NCBI GenBank assembly: GCA_023101725.1
Contig: JALJCO010013652.1
Span: 276,501-340,500 of the forward strand
Source: Atherinomorus stipes
Lineage: Eukaryota; Chordata; Actinopteri; Atheriniformes; Atherinidae
Direction: 5' to 3'
DNA: 64,000 bases
Both the position numbers and the translations under genes were made by a program. This document shows positions 38,930 through 52,500 of this stretch, one piece after another (positions within the stretch are counted from its first letter, which is position 1; each line of letters begins with the position of its first letter). The notes under the pieces were generated by a model. It was not told the origin of the DNA, searched no databases, and saw only the letters and a list, made by a program, of their open reading frames with translations.

Positions 38930-39762
38930 TTCTTGCATGATCACACCACAAAATTTAAGATCAAACAGTATGAAAAACTATGAGGTCACTGGGCATTTTG
39001 CTTGTAAAATTAATAAATAAGCTTTTTTGTTTTTTGTTTTTTTTTTGTTTGTTTTTTTAAAAAATGCTCATAAAACAACTTCTTATTTGTGTGCAGGTTT
39101 AGATATATACAGTATGTGTGGCACGTGCGTAACCAGCACTTGGATGGGAAGTTTAAAGTCCCATCTGATTTGCATAAATGGCTGAAAAACAAGTTATGCA
39201 CTGATCATATTATCATGCATCCACCTGTATGGACTTCCTGCAGTGTCTCTTTCTTTTTTTTTTCTTTTTCCATATAAAGACTGTGTCCTTGCATTCAGAT
39301 GAGCAAAAATCTGATCCAAACCACATTTCAAGATGTTTGAAATTATATTCTGGCTTATATCCTAAGTATGACATTGTCCAAACTTGGAGTGGAAGTGTAC
39401 AATGTTCTGTATGTTATTAGAAGAGCCCAACTGCAGGTTAGATGGTTCCCTGCTCCAACAGACTTAATTCAAATGAAATGGATCCAACAGCTTGTTGTCA
39501 AGTCCTGAACCATGACTCATTAATCTGAGGGAGTCTACTTTGTTGAAGCAGGGAATCACCTGCAGCACAGTGACCCTCATGTCTGCAGTTTCAGGTCCTT
39601 TGGTAGCTCCCTCCATTATGGTGTGATGATGACAATGGAAAGATGTGGCCACAGTTCATTTATCACATTCCCACATCTCACTAACTCAGGACTTATTGAT
39701 TTAGTAGCCATTCATTCCTTTTCTTTCAGAGCCAGCAGTGGGTCTCTGGACCGTACTGTGCA
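38930..39762. other. Spacer before hsh2d 3' end
   Basis: AT-rich with a T-run near 39,030-39,060. No exon seen. Probably includes hsh2d 3' untranslated sequence at the right. Confidence 0.5.
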
Positions 39763-42700
39763 TCAGTAGCCGGGAGCAAAAGGCGGCGGTGGCGTGTACT
39801 CCTGAGGTAACACCTGGTCAGTCAGTCTTGTATCATTGTAATAAGGTGGTGAATTAGAGGTCTGCTCCTCTGTGATCTCCTGGTATTCATTCTCTGCGCC
39901 TCCACTCCTGTAAGTCGCCTCCAGATTAATCTCTGAATAAGCGTTATCCTGCAAAGGGCTTGTCTTCTTTTGGAATTTCTTCTTGAGGTTCTTCAGGTTG
40001 GTGACAACTGACATTTTCCCTTCCTGGTTCTTCACAGGATGGACGCTGGTGCAGGCTGGATGATGGAGTGTTTGTTCAGAGATCCTAGATCTATGAGGAC
40101 TCTCGGGTGCAGAGACTGTTCTGACGCAAGCCTGGTTCTGCTGTGGCACACACCTCCGAGAAGGGACTTCAGGAGGCTGGTTTGATGGAGGGTTGTTGAA
40201 TGTGTATTTCTTCCTGGGCTGTGGTACAGGCTATGGATCACAAACATGAAACAACAGCAGGACAATCTGTTAGTAAATGAAAGGACCCAATACTTCAAAG
40301 CAATTCTTCAAAACATTAAAGTACACTAATGTCTCAGATGTAAGTCGCTTTGGAAAAAACATCTGCTAAATGACACTATTAGTAGTAGTAGTAGTAGTAG
40401 TAGTTGTACTGCTAAATTCACATATTATAATTGCAGAGCTAGAACACATCAACAGTGTGTGTCACCATTGGCTGTGGTTGCTCCTCTCACAAAATGTTTT
40501 GACGTCTTTCTGAGCAGATTAATGATAAGTGAAAGTACAACTTACAGTTAAGTACAGCAGCGTACTACAACCCTTCCAACCCCCAAATGTTGGCTTTTAT
40601 TGTCTGTTTGTTCTATCTGGTGTCAGATTAACATTGTGGTTCAGGTGGTAGAGCAGGTCAGCCAATGATCGAAGGATCGGCAGTTCAAATCCCAATCCCC
40701 CAGCCATATGTCGTTGTGTCCTTGGGCAAGACACTTTAACCCTCCTTGCCTCCAGTGGGGGCACCACTGGTATATGAATGTGTGTGACTGGTTCTGGTGG
40801 TGGTAGGAGGGGCTGTAGGTGTGAAATGGCTGCCACACTTCCATCAGTATGCCCCAGAGCAGCTGTGGCTATATACGTAGCTTACCATCACCAAGTATGA
40901 CTGAGGAGTGAAAGAATAATGGACCTACTTTGAGTGCCTTGAAAAGCGCAATACAAATTTTATCCATTATTATTATTTGTAAAAGTAGTATTGGTGTCTT
41001 AGTTAGGGTGAAAAAAAAACCTGACACAGAGTCACACAAAGCCAGCATAATGTTCCTGTAAAGAGTTGTAGGTTATCTAGCAGCGAAGATAGAAGACAAG
41101 TTTCCAGCTGAGTCTTGTTTTCTCAATTGGAAAGAATGAAAAATCATCAAAAATGTTTTACATGAAGAAAATTCCAAATTAATCTTGGACGATTAAGTAA
41201 ATTAAGATCAAACTAAATTAAAACAATAGAAAAATATGCTTTAAATTGAAGGATTGATATGATTTCAGTTCAAGCTGGAATGCATCTACAAATCACTTGA
41301 AACCAACTTCTACGTGTAAAATAATTACCAGCCTTTAAAAAAATTCCCTTGATAATCAAATATTTGGATGTCCTCTATGTAAAACATTTAAAAAAAACAG
41401 CCTTTTAGATCAAACTTGCCGTGGCTGGAAGTGGAGCACTGATGTGTCCAAACTCTTCCTCCAAACAAGGGTAGAGCCTGTTTGGTTGACTGTTTGGAGA
41501 CAGGACTGTGGAGTCCATCAGGTTATTTGGTCGATAAGGAAGTGCTGGTGGGTCGTCATCTTCTGATACTGGTTGAATTGTGCTGGGAGGAAGGGCACTG
41601 TTATGTAGCAAATCATTATCAGAGGATGGATGTCGTGATGGAAACAGCAGTTCTGCGTAGTCTGTCTTGTCATTTGAGACCTCAGATGAGACAAGACAGA
41701 GACAAAAAGGCAGGTGATTTATTTTGTGATTGTTCTCTTTGTACATGTCATGCAAGTGGAATGCTATTTGGCAAATATTCTCAAAGTGCTTGCACCTGAA
41801 TAAATTTCCTGTCCAGTTACCTGATAATAACCCATACAGCTAAACTAAACTCATCCACTAAAAGTATATTAAATATGACTAATCTGAAAACCACACATAT
41901 CTTAATGTATCCACCTGTATGCAAAAAGGTAGACAATTAACTTCCTCACCTGTCCACAAGCAACAGTGAGCACCTGACTGAAAGGGAAGATGGGAGTCCT
42001 GCGATGAAAGTCCACCAGGTCCTGCAGAAAGCGGTGACGCCTGTCCTCCCCCACGATGATGTAATGGCCATCCTCCAGTGCATCAATCATGAAATGTCTG
42101 CAGCGGTCCAGGTCACTGTGGGGTCAACACAAAAGACTGAGCTTGGCAGGACTTTGACCTGCTTTGGACTGAGCGTGTGAGTGCAGTTGGTGAAACAAAG
42201 CTCCAGCCATGCTGCAAATACTCACCGACATGAGAGAGTGTAGCCAATCCTGCTCTCACTGACCCTGATGAGGAAGTAGCCAGGTGGCTTGGGCATGAGT
42301 AGTTCCTCTGCTGTCCTATACAAATTACCACAAAGGCCCCTTTGACATACACACTTTGATTTACAAATGATGTTTTCAATTATAGCTGCAATCAGTTTTT
42401 TGTGAGAATACATGTTAATATTTACAGAAAAGTTGTTAAACATTTGCATGAGCCACATATTTTCACATGCAAAGTTCACTGAGACAGAACAGTCGGAAGA
42501 GAAAGCGATAAAAGAGAAGAGAGCTGGACTTGGTTTTTGGTTTGGCTGCAACTGGAAAGAAGAACCAAAGAAATCTGTCTTCTCTTTATGCAATGTGAAG
42601 TAATTATAAAATCTATGGACTCGTGGCCACATACACACAGTTTTGCTGTTTATTTTATGCTACTGGAGACAAAAAAATCTCACAGAGAACAACATTTCAA

Positions 42701-43630
42701 GAAATAGTCACATTTTACTGTTGCATTACATTTAACCCTCACAAAATCCATCTATAGAGGTTGGAGGGGGTTGGAGGACAGTACGACGCATTCAACTGCC
42801 AAGTGAGAGTCAGTATTAAGTCTCATCCTGATCACAGGTGTCTTCAAGCAACTTCAATTTGAAACAATCTGTCTGTGTCCTTGTACTTTAACTTCTATGT
42901 TTTACACATAACAATCAACTTGGTTTAGGCTATGTTTTCAAAATGAGATAATTGCTAGAAAAATATGATTTGCATTAACATAGACCCTGTAAAAATGAAA
43001 ATATCTGTAACAGATATGGATTACATGCTGATAAGTCCAGCTCCTCTGCATGCTGCACAGGTTTGGGTACGTTCGACTAAAAGTCAAGTCGTATGGCAAG
43101 ATTAAGAAATAACAACATAGTTTGTCTGACTGTTATGCTATTTTGTGTTTTTTGATGAGACTGGCTGATATGACAATTTCCTGGAAAATATGATAAATCA
43201 AGGGTAACATTTGAAAGATTTAGAAGAACTTTTTAAAGAATATAGAATTTTACTTATTGTGTGCACCTGCTGTCTGTCATAATCTATATTTATATATTTT
43301 ACACAAACCTTCCCAAATGCATAAAACATGTAGAAATGGCATAATTCAAGCTGAATTAATCTTTTAAGTCAGAAAAACAGGCTCTACATGCTGTGACGCT
43401 GACATCTTTATCATGTAAGATTTTTACATCAACATAACTTCTCTCATTCCTCTGGCATCTGCTGTTGTAGATGCCAGAATGTGATAGACATTGCAAACGT
43501 ACTTCCTGGGGATGATCCCGTGAAACCATTCAGGGACCACACCATTGCTGACCACAGACTGGAGCTGGGACTTCGTGAACCAGGTGAAAGCATTATGTTG
43601 TCCTTGTAAAGGTTGATTTCTCTCCATCAT
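39763..43630 (-). CDS. hsh2d: Hematopoietic SH2 domain-containing adaptor
   Basis: Cytosolic adaptor of T-cell signalling in mammals. Exons: 43,630-43,503; 42,315-42,226; 42,115-41,950; 41,680-41,420; 40,230-39,763, giving about 370 residues. The SH2 domain runs from WFHG (residue 35) to about 125, with the phosphotyrosine-binding arginine in FLIRVSES (Arg-60). The rest is a long polar region with tyrosines in acidic or proline-rich settings (KTDYAEL, NAYSEI, NEYQEI, SPPYYND), possible phospho-sites. The C-terminus LPQEYTPPPPFAPGY matches mammalian HSH2D (ending FAPGYC), which fixes identity. The last intron must use a GC donor (ACGGCAAGT at 41,419), since the nearby GT would put exon 5 out of frame and stop it early. 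Two noncoding exons precede the start. Next to rab8a, as in human. Confidence 0.92.
40336..40403 (+). repeat. SINE-tail fragment and (AGT)n
   Basis: AAGTCGCTTTGGAAAAAAC then ATCTGCTAAATGAC is the common fish repeat tail, followed by an AGT triplet run (40,380-40,403). In hsh2d intron 4. Confidence 0.7.
40630..40980 (+). mobile_element. tRNA-derived SINE, nearly full length
   Basis: Head with an A-box-like TGGTTCAGGTGGTAGAGCA and B-box-like CAGTTCAAATCCC; body with GGGCAAGACACTTTAACCC and GAAAAGCGCAATACAAAT; ends in (ATT)n. This is a classic abundant teleost SINE. In hsh2d intron 4, same direction as +. Confidence 0.85.
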
Positions 43631-43777
43631 CCTGGAAAACTGCTCATTTAAAGACCTGCAAATGCATCATGTAAAGCTCACTGACTCCATACAGTCGACG
43701 TGTCAACACAAAGTACATTGTGTACACAGAGTACAAGCCTCACACAAATTAAACATCCCTTTTGAGTGCTGACTTAC

Positions 43778-44140
43778 CCTTTAAGAGGGAGAATTTGGTG
43801 TAATGTATGTTCTTTCTTCCTCTGTTCCACTTTAAATAAAAACAAACATTGATATAAATTATGTATGCTTTTAGCACAGACACAAAACAGCCTTTCCTTA
43901 AACTGACCCTAAACCACCTTCATAAAAACTCAACATAGACTTGATGTTTTGCTCAATTTTATAACTGTTATTGTTTCATCTGTTGCATTGATCACTAAAA
44001 GTAGTCATTTCTGCTCCCATCTGGTGTGCTGATTTACAGTTTGCACACTTATATAATCCTGAAGTGTCTGATTTTGTAAATAAAGCCAGTAATTCTGAGC
44101 TTTCTTACTCCAAACCACTCACAGCAAAATGTTACTCACC
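43778..44140 (-). other. hsh2d 5' untranslated exons
   Basis: Two minus-strand donors (AAGGGTAAGTC at 43,777 and AAGGTGAGTAAC at 44,139), with an acceptor-like AACAGAG near 43,822 and another CCAG just before the ATG exon at 43,632. They suggest two short noncoding exons, about 43,821-43,778 and one ending at 44,140. No start codon context favours coding. Confidence 0.45.
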
Positions 44141-44749
44141 TTGTCTCGCAGTGCTGCAGTAAAATGGCACTGAGGTGCACACTTATCTGACAACACCTGC
44201 ATGAAGGCGGAGCCAAAACTCCAGCCACTCTCAGCAATTATTCAAATGTTGTACATGAATTTAAAAAGAATACTATTTAAAGCATGAAAATGCTGGTTAA
44301 ATAGTGAAGTAATCTCAATGTGACTGCACATTATAATTCTACAGGAACAGACCTGTCGTTTTGGATGCTTGTACACATGTGTTCAGCATTATGGGAGAAA
44401 AAAAATGTGGAGGTCAAGGGAGTTTCTCAACTTATATGAGAAGAAATGAAACACAGATGAAATTCGGAGCTGCAGTCCAGCTCTCATCAGCCATTACATA
44501 ACAAACATCTGCTCAAGTCCACCAAGGTGAGAGGTTTTTAAATTCAAGAAGTTCAACTTTACTTGGCCAAGCTGTCATGCTTTACTCCAGAGCCAGAAAG
44601 TGGACCTGTACTTACACCCAGAAAGCTTCATGGAAAACAATGATCCATCAGAGAATTCCCACCTGGAGATTAATCCATGCTAAAGATGTTTTTAAAGGCC
44701 GTAGACCCGCTGATGAGAGAACTTTGGCTCATGGGTACCTCACCAATGA

Positions 44750-45860
44750 AGGCAAGGCAAGTTTATTTGTATTGCACATTTCATGTACAGGACAATTCAA
44801 AGTGCTTTACATAAAACATTAAAAGCATTACAGCAGTGCAAAAGAAAAAAACATTAAGAAGAACAAAAAAGAAGCATAATTTAAAAATAAAAACATTATA
44901 AAACATACAGTATCTCTTATCCTTAAGATGTTCTTCAGGTGATATTAGTCTTATTTAGTGATTACCTTGACGTGTTTTTCAAAGTTTAGGTCTGAGTCTA
45001 TCACTAAACACTACAATCTCTGGCCTGGCTGGTTGGTGGTTTTTAGGTGTATGGGTTGAATACTGTGGCGACCAGCTGCTGTTTCTCTTTGGCTCCAAAA
45101 ATAATCGCCTCAGTTTTGTTTTTGTTCAGCGGAGGAAAATCCAGTCATTAATCTCCTCAATGCATTTACCAAGAGCCTGTACAGGACCCCAGTTTCCTGG
45201 TGACATTGTGATATACAGCTGTGTATCATCTGCGTAGCTATGGTAACTAATATTGCTGTTCTTTTGAACCTGGGCCAGTGGGAGCATGTAGATATTAAAC
45301 AGAAGAGGCTCCAGGATGGAGCCTTTGGGGAACACTACAGGTGTCTGCTCAGATTTAAAGTTACCTACTGACACAAAGTACTTCCTGTTCTCCAAATACG
45401 TTTTGAACCAGTTAAGTACAGAACCAGTGAGACCCACCCAGTTCTCTCGTCAATGGAGTTATACAGTATAATGTGGTCAACTGTATCAAATGCAGCACTG
45501 AGATCCAGTAAAACCAACACAAACATTTTTCCAGCGTCAGTATTGAGACATAGCCTATGTCATTTATGACTTTGGACAGAGCAGTTTCAGTGCTGTAGTG
45601 CTGTCCAAAACCTGACAGAAAGACATCATAGCAGTTGTTTTCCCTTAAAAAGTCATTTACGTAGCTGATGAAAAACTGCTTTTTCAATTATCTTACTTCA
45701 AAATGGAAGATTGGAGATTGGCCTGTAGTTGTTCATCTGTGTCTTGTCTAGAGATTGTCCTTTTTTAGAAGAGGTTTGATTACAGCTGTGACTCTGGGAA
45801 AACACCCGATGTTAAAGACAAGTTCACAATCTGAAGCAGATCTGATTCCGAAGTCTTTGA
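44750..45860 (-). mobile_element. LINE fragment, reverse transcriptase (L2/CR1-like)
   Basis: On the minus strand a broken reverse transcriptase: a piece with GSILEPLLFNIYM and the catalytic YADDTQLY motif (near 45,225), ending NDWIFL, plus an upstream frame (45,412-45,687) with FGQHYSTETALSKV. Frameshifts and stops separate them. The 3' end at about 44,752 carries a short (TGCCT)n tail, as in L2-type fish LINEs. 5'-truncated, dead. Confidence 0.8.
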
Positions 45861-46240
45861 AACCTTAAAAAAAACATAAACAAACAAACAAAAAAAAAAA
45901 ACAACAGTGGGCAATGAAAACATAATCCTAGTCTCTGACCTACTTTTGGTGATTCCATTGCACTTTAATGCAACACAACACTTCATAGAAACTGAAATTC
46001 ATTTGAAAATTTGGTATGCAGCATTTAAAGCTTCATCATAACTAATGGGTTTAAAGAGGAAATAAATCAGAGAAATATTTGAATATTTACATGGACAAGA
46101 CTGCAATCTGTAAAGTTCCTTTTAAAAAACTGGAACCTTATTACAATAAGTTATTCTCTGTGTGGTGTTAACACAGTGACATATTAACTGCTAGATTAGC
46201 TAATACCATTGTTTCCCTTAGAGACACTTCATAGGAAGTT

Positions 46241-46246
46241 CCCCCC

Positions 46247-46277
<31 letters not shown>

Positions 46278-46282
46278 ACACA
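46241..46282 (+). repeat. C23 followed by (CA)n
   Basis: An uninterrupted run of 23 C on the + strand, then CA dinucleotides. Able in principle to form an i-motif (and a G-structure on the other strand). Confidence 0.9.
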
Positions 46283-48129
46283 TGATGACGAATTGAAATA
46301 AAAATAACTAAAGGTTAAAGTCTCTCAAGTATGATTTCCCTCTATAGCTGTTTGTGAAAGAGAAGTGATAAACTGCAGGGAAAGGTTGTTGTGGAGCTCT
46401 TCTTCATTTGCACACCAACAGAGAGACTTTTCACACACTCACACACCACTCCACTGTAAAAAAAAAAAACAAAGGAAAGAAAAATGAATGATCTCATGAG
46501 GCAACTTTACTCAAACATCTCTATCACAAACTTATCGTTTCCCTTCAGGGGTAAGAAAGTATGTTTGATTTCCTTGTCTTGGATGCCCTTTGGACGGTTT
46601 GTGGCCATTCAGCCTGCTTGGCACTTCTTTCACCACCTCTGAGTCAAACCCAGAGCATTTGCATATTCCAGAGCAGAAATGAAAATGAAACACTCAGGAG
46701 AGCTGCACATGACATTTGCAACACAAAAACTGCCAGTCAAGGGCCCCAAAAAAGGTCTGCTTGAGTAATCATCACACATATCAGGCACCAAATGCTCACA
46801 GTGAAAAGTGTCTGTCTTGATTTGCTGTAAAGGAGGATGAACCAGGAAGAAAAATTTAAAAATGAAGGCAAAGAGAGCGAGAGAGCGCGATAGACTGAGT
46901 CTTAAATAAGGAGCAGGTCTGGTAATCATCAACTAGAACCAGTATAACGGGAGCAGGGAGTGAACAGTTTTAGACATACAACAGTATTTTAGTGTTGGTT
47001 TTATGATGCAAACCATCTTTTTCTGTGGAGCTGAGAAACCCAGACAGTTACAACCTGACCTGTTATCACATGTGCAGTGTCAGGAATCAGAAAAAGGACC
47101 GAATTCATTTTTACATCCTGTGTTATTCTTAATAATTTAAACTTAAGGCAAAACAAGTCACATCAGTCAACTCAATGAAAGAAAAGTTGTGTTTTCTGTG
47201 TCAAACAGTGTATCCATCACTGGAAGTTAGACTATCATCAAAGACTGTAGTAAAATATTAAGAATTGATTTCAGTATTTTAAAGTATGCTGCATTGTGGC
47301 GCTCATCTTTATTATCGGTACAGAATATCAAATGGATCTTTTCCTTTAATGCGCTTATTTTAAAATTTTATGGGTTTTAAATGAAAAGCCATACTTTAGT
47401 AATAACTTCAGCTTAAGACATTACATCATCATAATTCAAATATCCAATGAACAAGAAAATATGTGAAACAAACTTCATACTTTTATAAACTACATTAAAA
47501 AGGAAAATACAAAAACATTTAAGATATTTTTTAATCTTTTTAATAAATCATCAAAAGTACACATATCTACAAAAAGTGTAGATTAATATGATTTATGAAA
47601 CTACAGTACAATCATTGTAGATCTTATTTACAATTGTTGAAGTACTTAATTTATTCCACATGAGGTTCAACAATAATCTTTGAGGAAATCCCAAATTTAC
47701 TTAAGAAATGGTCAAGATGTGAACACTGAGCAACTCCATTTCTACGGGGAATTACTTTACAATCAAAATGATGCCAAAGTAACAATCAAAGCAAACTATT
47801 ATCAAACTGGGAACTGGTGAAATCTGTCCATCAGTATTAGATGAAACTGAGTTAAAGCCAACTGAGCTGATTACGTATTAAATCTGCAACATAAGGTGTG
47901 ATTATAGGTTAATGACTCTTCATCCCCATGAGAAATGCTTAGGTCTTACTGTAAAACCTGATGATTTTAACCAGATTTCCTATAAAATATCTGGACAGCA
48001 AGAGCTGGGAGTGACATGAAAAATCTGCACATTTCTAATCTCAAATAAAGCTAATTAAAGTAAATGTGCAAATCTTTTTAAGGTTTTACATGCTTCCAGA
48101 ATGCATAGTTCAGATGGCCATTAAAGTAT

Positions 48130-48161
48130 CCCCCCCCCCCCCAAAAAAAAAAAAAAAAAAA
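48130..48161 (+). repeat. C13-A19 tract
   Basis: Thirteen C directly followed by nineteen A on the + strand, in the presumed rab8a 3' region. Confidence 0.9.
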
Positions 48162-49561
48162 CAACAAAACTACAGAGAATCTGGAGAAAAGTGAATGAGA
48201 AGTCTGGGATCCTCAAAGGCATAAAATGTCAGAGCAAATTCAAAGAAGATAAACTGTTTCTTTTGATAAATGGAAATGTTAAGATAAAATCAGGAGTGGG
48301 GAAAAGTTTTGGAATGGCTGTGTATCTGATATGCTAACCAAAAACAGGTCTCAGTGCTCAGATGGTTTCAGGAGGCCCAGTCAGGGTGCACAGAAATCTT
48401 GTGCATGAATATCATTTGCTTTCAGTTAAGACATGTAATAAACAGTCAATAAATGTTAAGAACTTTTTTTTGCCTTTTTATAAACAGGACAAACAAAAGA
48501 GAAAAAAGTGCATAATCAATAAGAACATAAAAGGGCACTTTGTCATTTTGGTGCTATGATCTGCTTCACTCCATAAATACTGCTACAGCACAGCCCCAAT
48601 CCAAGGCCCAGAAGACAGTTTTAAGTTCCCCCATTGGAAAGGACAACCAGATCAAGTACAAATGCATAAGACAATAAGTACAGAATTACTGTGATTCCTT
48701 ATGTCCAACTGAATCGCTTCCAGATATTTAAGTACTGCTAGTCCACCTGCAGAGGTGAATCAAATACTCGTCTTACTCTTAACAACCACAACTTCATTTT
48801 CTTAACTCAAAACTTAAAATGATCAGAAGCAACTACAGAAAGAATCTGTGTGCCCTTAAATCTCAGCCTTAATGCAACTGCATGAATACTTTAAGACAGA
48901 CAGACTAAGGCTTCTACAGACATTACATTGCACATTAAGTGTTTGCAAGAGAAATGGAATGTGTCCGACAAAGAAATCAACAGAAAGAAGGAAAAGCTTG
49001 AGAGGAAATGTAAACCCTACTGCAGATATGATGTGTAAGATGCACTGGCATCACTTTTTCATATGGTAAATAACCATCTGTGAAATATATATATACATAC
49101 TGCATTTACAGAAAGTGAATGTAAAACAACAACAACAAAAGAACAAAACAAAAGCAAGACCACCCTGTCAGTGCAAACATGCAGCAGAATTTAAGATGCT
49201 GTTGGTGAGGACAGTAAAATAAATAAGACTTCACCACATGAGACAAAAGCTTTAAGTTGTGGGCAGGAAATGTTTGATCATTATCAGCGTCTCACCAGGA
49301 GTCAGCCTTAAAAAGTGAAAAAAAGGTTTCTGGATTCAAGTTGGAACTGTAACAGAGGCCACAGTTAGATCCACAGGTGTCAAAGGAAGACATAAACTGA
49401 AGGAGTGATAAGACTTTTTTTCCTAATTAAATGTCAGGACAAATCAAAAGGAGGAAGACCAGGGTAGAAGGCTAAAGCGGATATCAGAGTGTGCTCTGTC
49501 CAGTTCTGTCCAGTGGGGGGACACAGTTAAGGCGATTGTGGATGCCAACACTCCCGTCTTC

Positions 49562-52500
49562 TCACAGGAGTGTGCAGCGGAAGAAGCTGCTCTTCTTGGG
49601 CTGCTCTGTTATCTTTACTCCCTGATTGCTGCCCTGCGGGTTGTTGCCCTCCTGAAATGAGAACACAGCAAAACCTTAACTATGTGACAATTATTTGAAC
49701 TGTGTTTACCGTAACGATGTTGCCAGTTTTCAACCACTTTTGTTTTATTCTTACCAGTTTCTTGTCCATCTTTGCTTTAATGTCCCTGGCGAGGGTTAAG
49801 AAGGCCTGCAGACAAACATATGCAACAAGTAAAAACATTATAATTACACAAGAAATATGACAAATTCTGCACTAATAAATCCACTTCAGTGAGTGTAGAA
49901 CACATGGCAACAATAGTTTCCTTTATAAAATTTTCTGGCGAGTCCAACCTCATGTTCAGTGCCCGTCATTCTGGCATCACATCAGCAGGTCAGCGTAGTA
50001 CTACAATAACCATTAGATCTGAAGTTTATGAAGTCATTACCAAAATGACTATGCCATCTTCCCCAAGTTCATTCAATCACGACAGAATTCTTAAAAATAA
50101 AATAAAAAAAAAAACACAGACTGCACTGATATTCTCTCTGCTTTTATGAAACCATACTTAAGACATTTTAAAAGCCTGTCACTAAATATTTCTTACTAAA
50201 CTGCAAGTTGTATTAAACAACTCTGCTGAAAATGGAAAAGAAATGCTGAAGATTGTATAAAAAGTTTATCAAACAGGAAGATATTATGCATTGATGTTGT
50301 AAATAATGTTGGCTGCTTGATTAAGAACTGAAACGCATATTATTTGATCTCACTGAACTGACTGTGTGAATACTTAATCGTTTATTGCAAGAAATAATAT
50401 AACTAGCCTTTTACTCCAGAAGGCAAATGTGTCTAAAAGAACTCCTCTCACACCATTTCAGCAAATAAATGGATTTTCTTTTTTTTTTTTTTTTAAACCA
50501 GTCTGGAGGCATATGGTCATGTGCTTCTGAAGGTACTGGCCAATGTTTCAGAACTGTGGTGAAGCCAGAAGATGTCTAAATGATGGTTCCTGTCCAGTCT
50601 GCCAGAATGGAAATCATTTTCAAAAAGCTTCTGAAAAGCTTTAGTTAAACAATGATTTATTTCCATGCCTCTTGTCCAGTGATTTAAGAATCCACATGTT
50701 CATGTGCTGTTTATAGCAAATAAACTGCAACACAGACTGACTGCCCTCAACTAGCTGAGCAAGTACTTTGAATAATCACTCAAAGATTGCACCAACCTGT
50801 AAAATAAGGAATTTTCTCATTATATTTCAGTCAAAAAGAATAAAGGAACAGTACTAACAAGATCTTGAAACATTACTTGTTAATTAATCAATTTGCAGAA
50901 ATGCGGTGAACTCACGTTTTCCACGTTGATGTTTGCCTTTGCACTCGTCTCCATGAATTTGATACCATACTCCAGTGCCAGCTGATGATTGGACACAAGA
51001 GACAAAGTTAGAAAAGCTACTTATAAATAATAGCCATCTATCCCTGGATCATACTGGTATTATTTAAGATTATTTTTAGAAATCAATTTGTCTTTATTTT
51101 TCTAACATTTATCAACCCCACCTTCTCTCCTCTTTCTTTGGACACTTGTCGCTTGTCATTGACATCACATTTATTCCCAAGCACCATCCTTTCCACATCT
51201 GCTGAGGCATGCTGTGAAAAAAAAAGAAAAAGTGTAGCACGTTTAATGAATCTTTACAGCAGCTAAACATTTCTAACTATGTGAATACTTTTTATAGAAA
51301 ATTAGGACCAAAATTGAAACAATGTTTCACCTCCTCAATATTCCTTATCCAGTTCTTGATGTTGTCAAAGGACTTCTCATTGGTAATGTCATACACTAAC
51401 ATGATGCCCTGGAGAATTCAGCATAAGACATAAATTATGTCAGACATTTTTTAATCTTATTCATTCATCTAGTTATCCATTCCTTTCTGTTAATCACAAC
51501 CCCTATGACACACAAGCAGACTGTGAAATTAAGAGTCTAATACAGTTTCCTGTTGTCTGTGTCAGCCTTTAATCATAATAAATCACATCATTGTGGAGCT
51601 TCGAGTTAGTCTGGCACATGAACCAAAGGTGACAAGGATGATTTAAGTCCCAGAATGAAAACAAATTAATAATGGCATGCAGTTCAACCTGAACTAAAAG
51701 AAAAATCTGACAAAAGCCCAACAATGGATTTAGCACACCTCAGATTTTTGAGGTATGTATAGTATTAACATCCACAACAATGTGGGGTGTGGTAGGGCTG
51801 GGCGATATGGACTATAAGTCACATCCTGATATATTTAGGCTGAATGTCAATATACGATATATATATATATATAAAAAAATATTTTTATCGCAAAGTGAGA
51901 GAAATGTTTAGTGACAGTCAAAGCCAAATATGACATGTAACAAGTAGTTTTATTTAAACCGGCCAAATGAAATAATGCTCAGCTGTTCAAAAATCAATGA
52001 AATGTAAACATAAAATAAATACTGTATAACTAAAATAACTAAATTCACAGATGCAAATAACGAACATTACTAAAGAATTGAATATGACAAACCCCAGTCA
52101 GGGCAGTACTTGTATATAAACACAAAACAAACATCAAACATTAAACTACGATATGGTCCAATTCCATATCTTATTTTAAAAATATATTTTTTTGTTTGTT
52201 TGTTTTTTTCATTGATTTATCGGCCAGCCCTAGGGTGTGGTTCTGGGAAAAAGTTTAAGATGTAATGCCTAAAGCTAAAATGAATGTCATTTCGCGCATT
52301 CAGTGCCCACAATAACGTTTTGCAAGGCTTGCAGATTAACTTACCATGGCTCCTCTGTAGTAGGCTGTTGTGATGGTCCTGAACCTCTCCTGTCCTGCTG
52401 TGTCCCTACACACAACATATATCTGTTACCCCAGTAATTTGTAAATAGTTTAAAATGCAGTTGAGCTAAAGGCAATCACAGTTAATAACCTCTTTATGTT

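Larger units (their letters stand above)
45861..49561. other. Spacer and likely rab8a 3' untranslated region
   Basis: No coding exon seen. The part next to 49,562 is probably rab8a 3' UTR; a minus-strand AATAAA near 47,651 would give a tail of about 1.9 kb. Contains C23 plus (CA)n at 46,241-46,282 and C13-A19 at 48,130-48,161. Confidence 0.5.

Noticed and set aside
40597..40844. Two overlapping minus-strand frames
   Set aside because: They fall inside a tRNA-derived SINE and match no protein.
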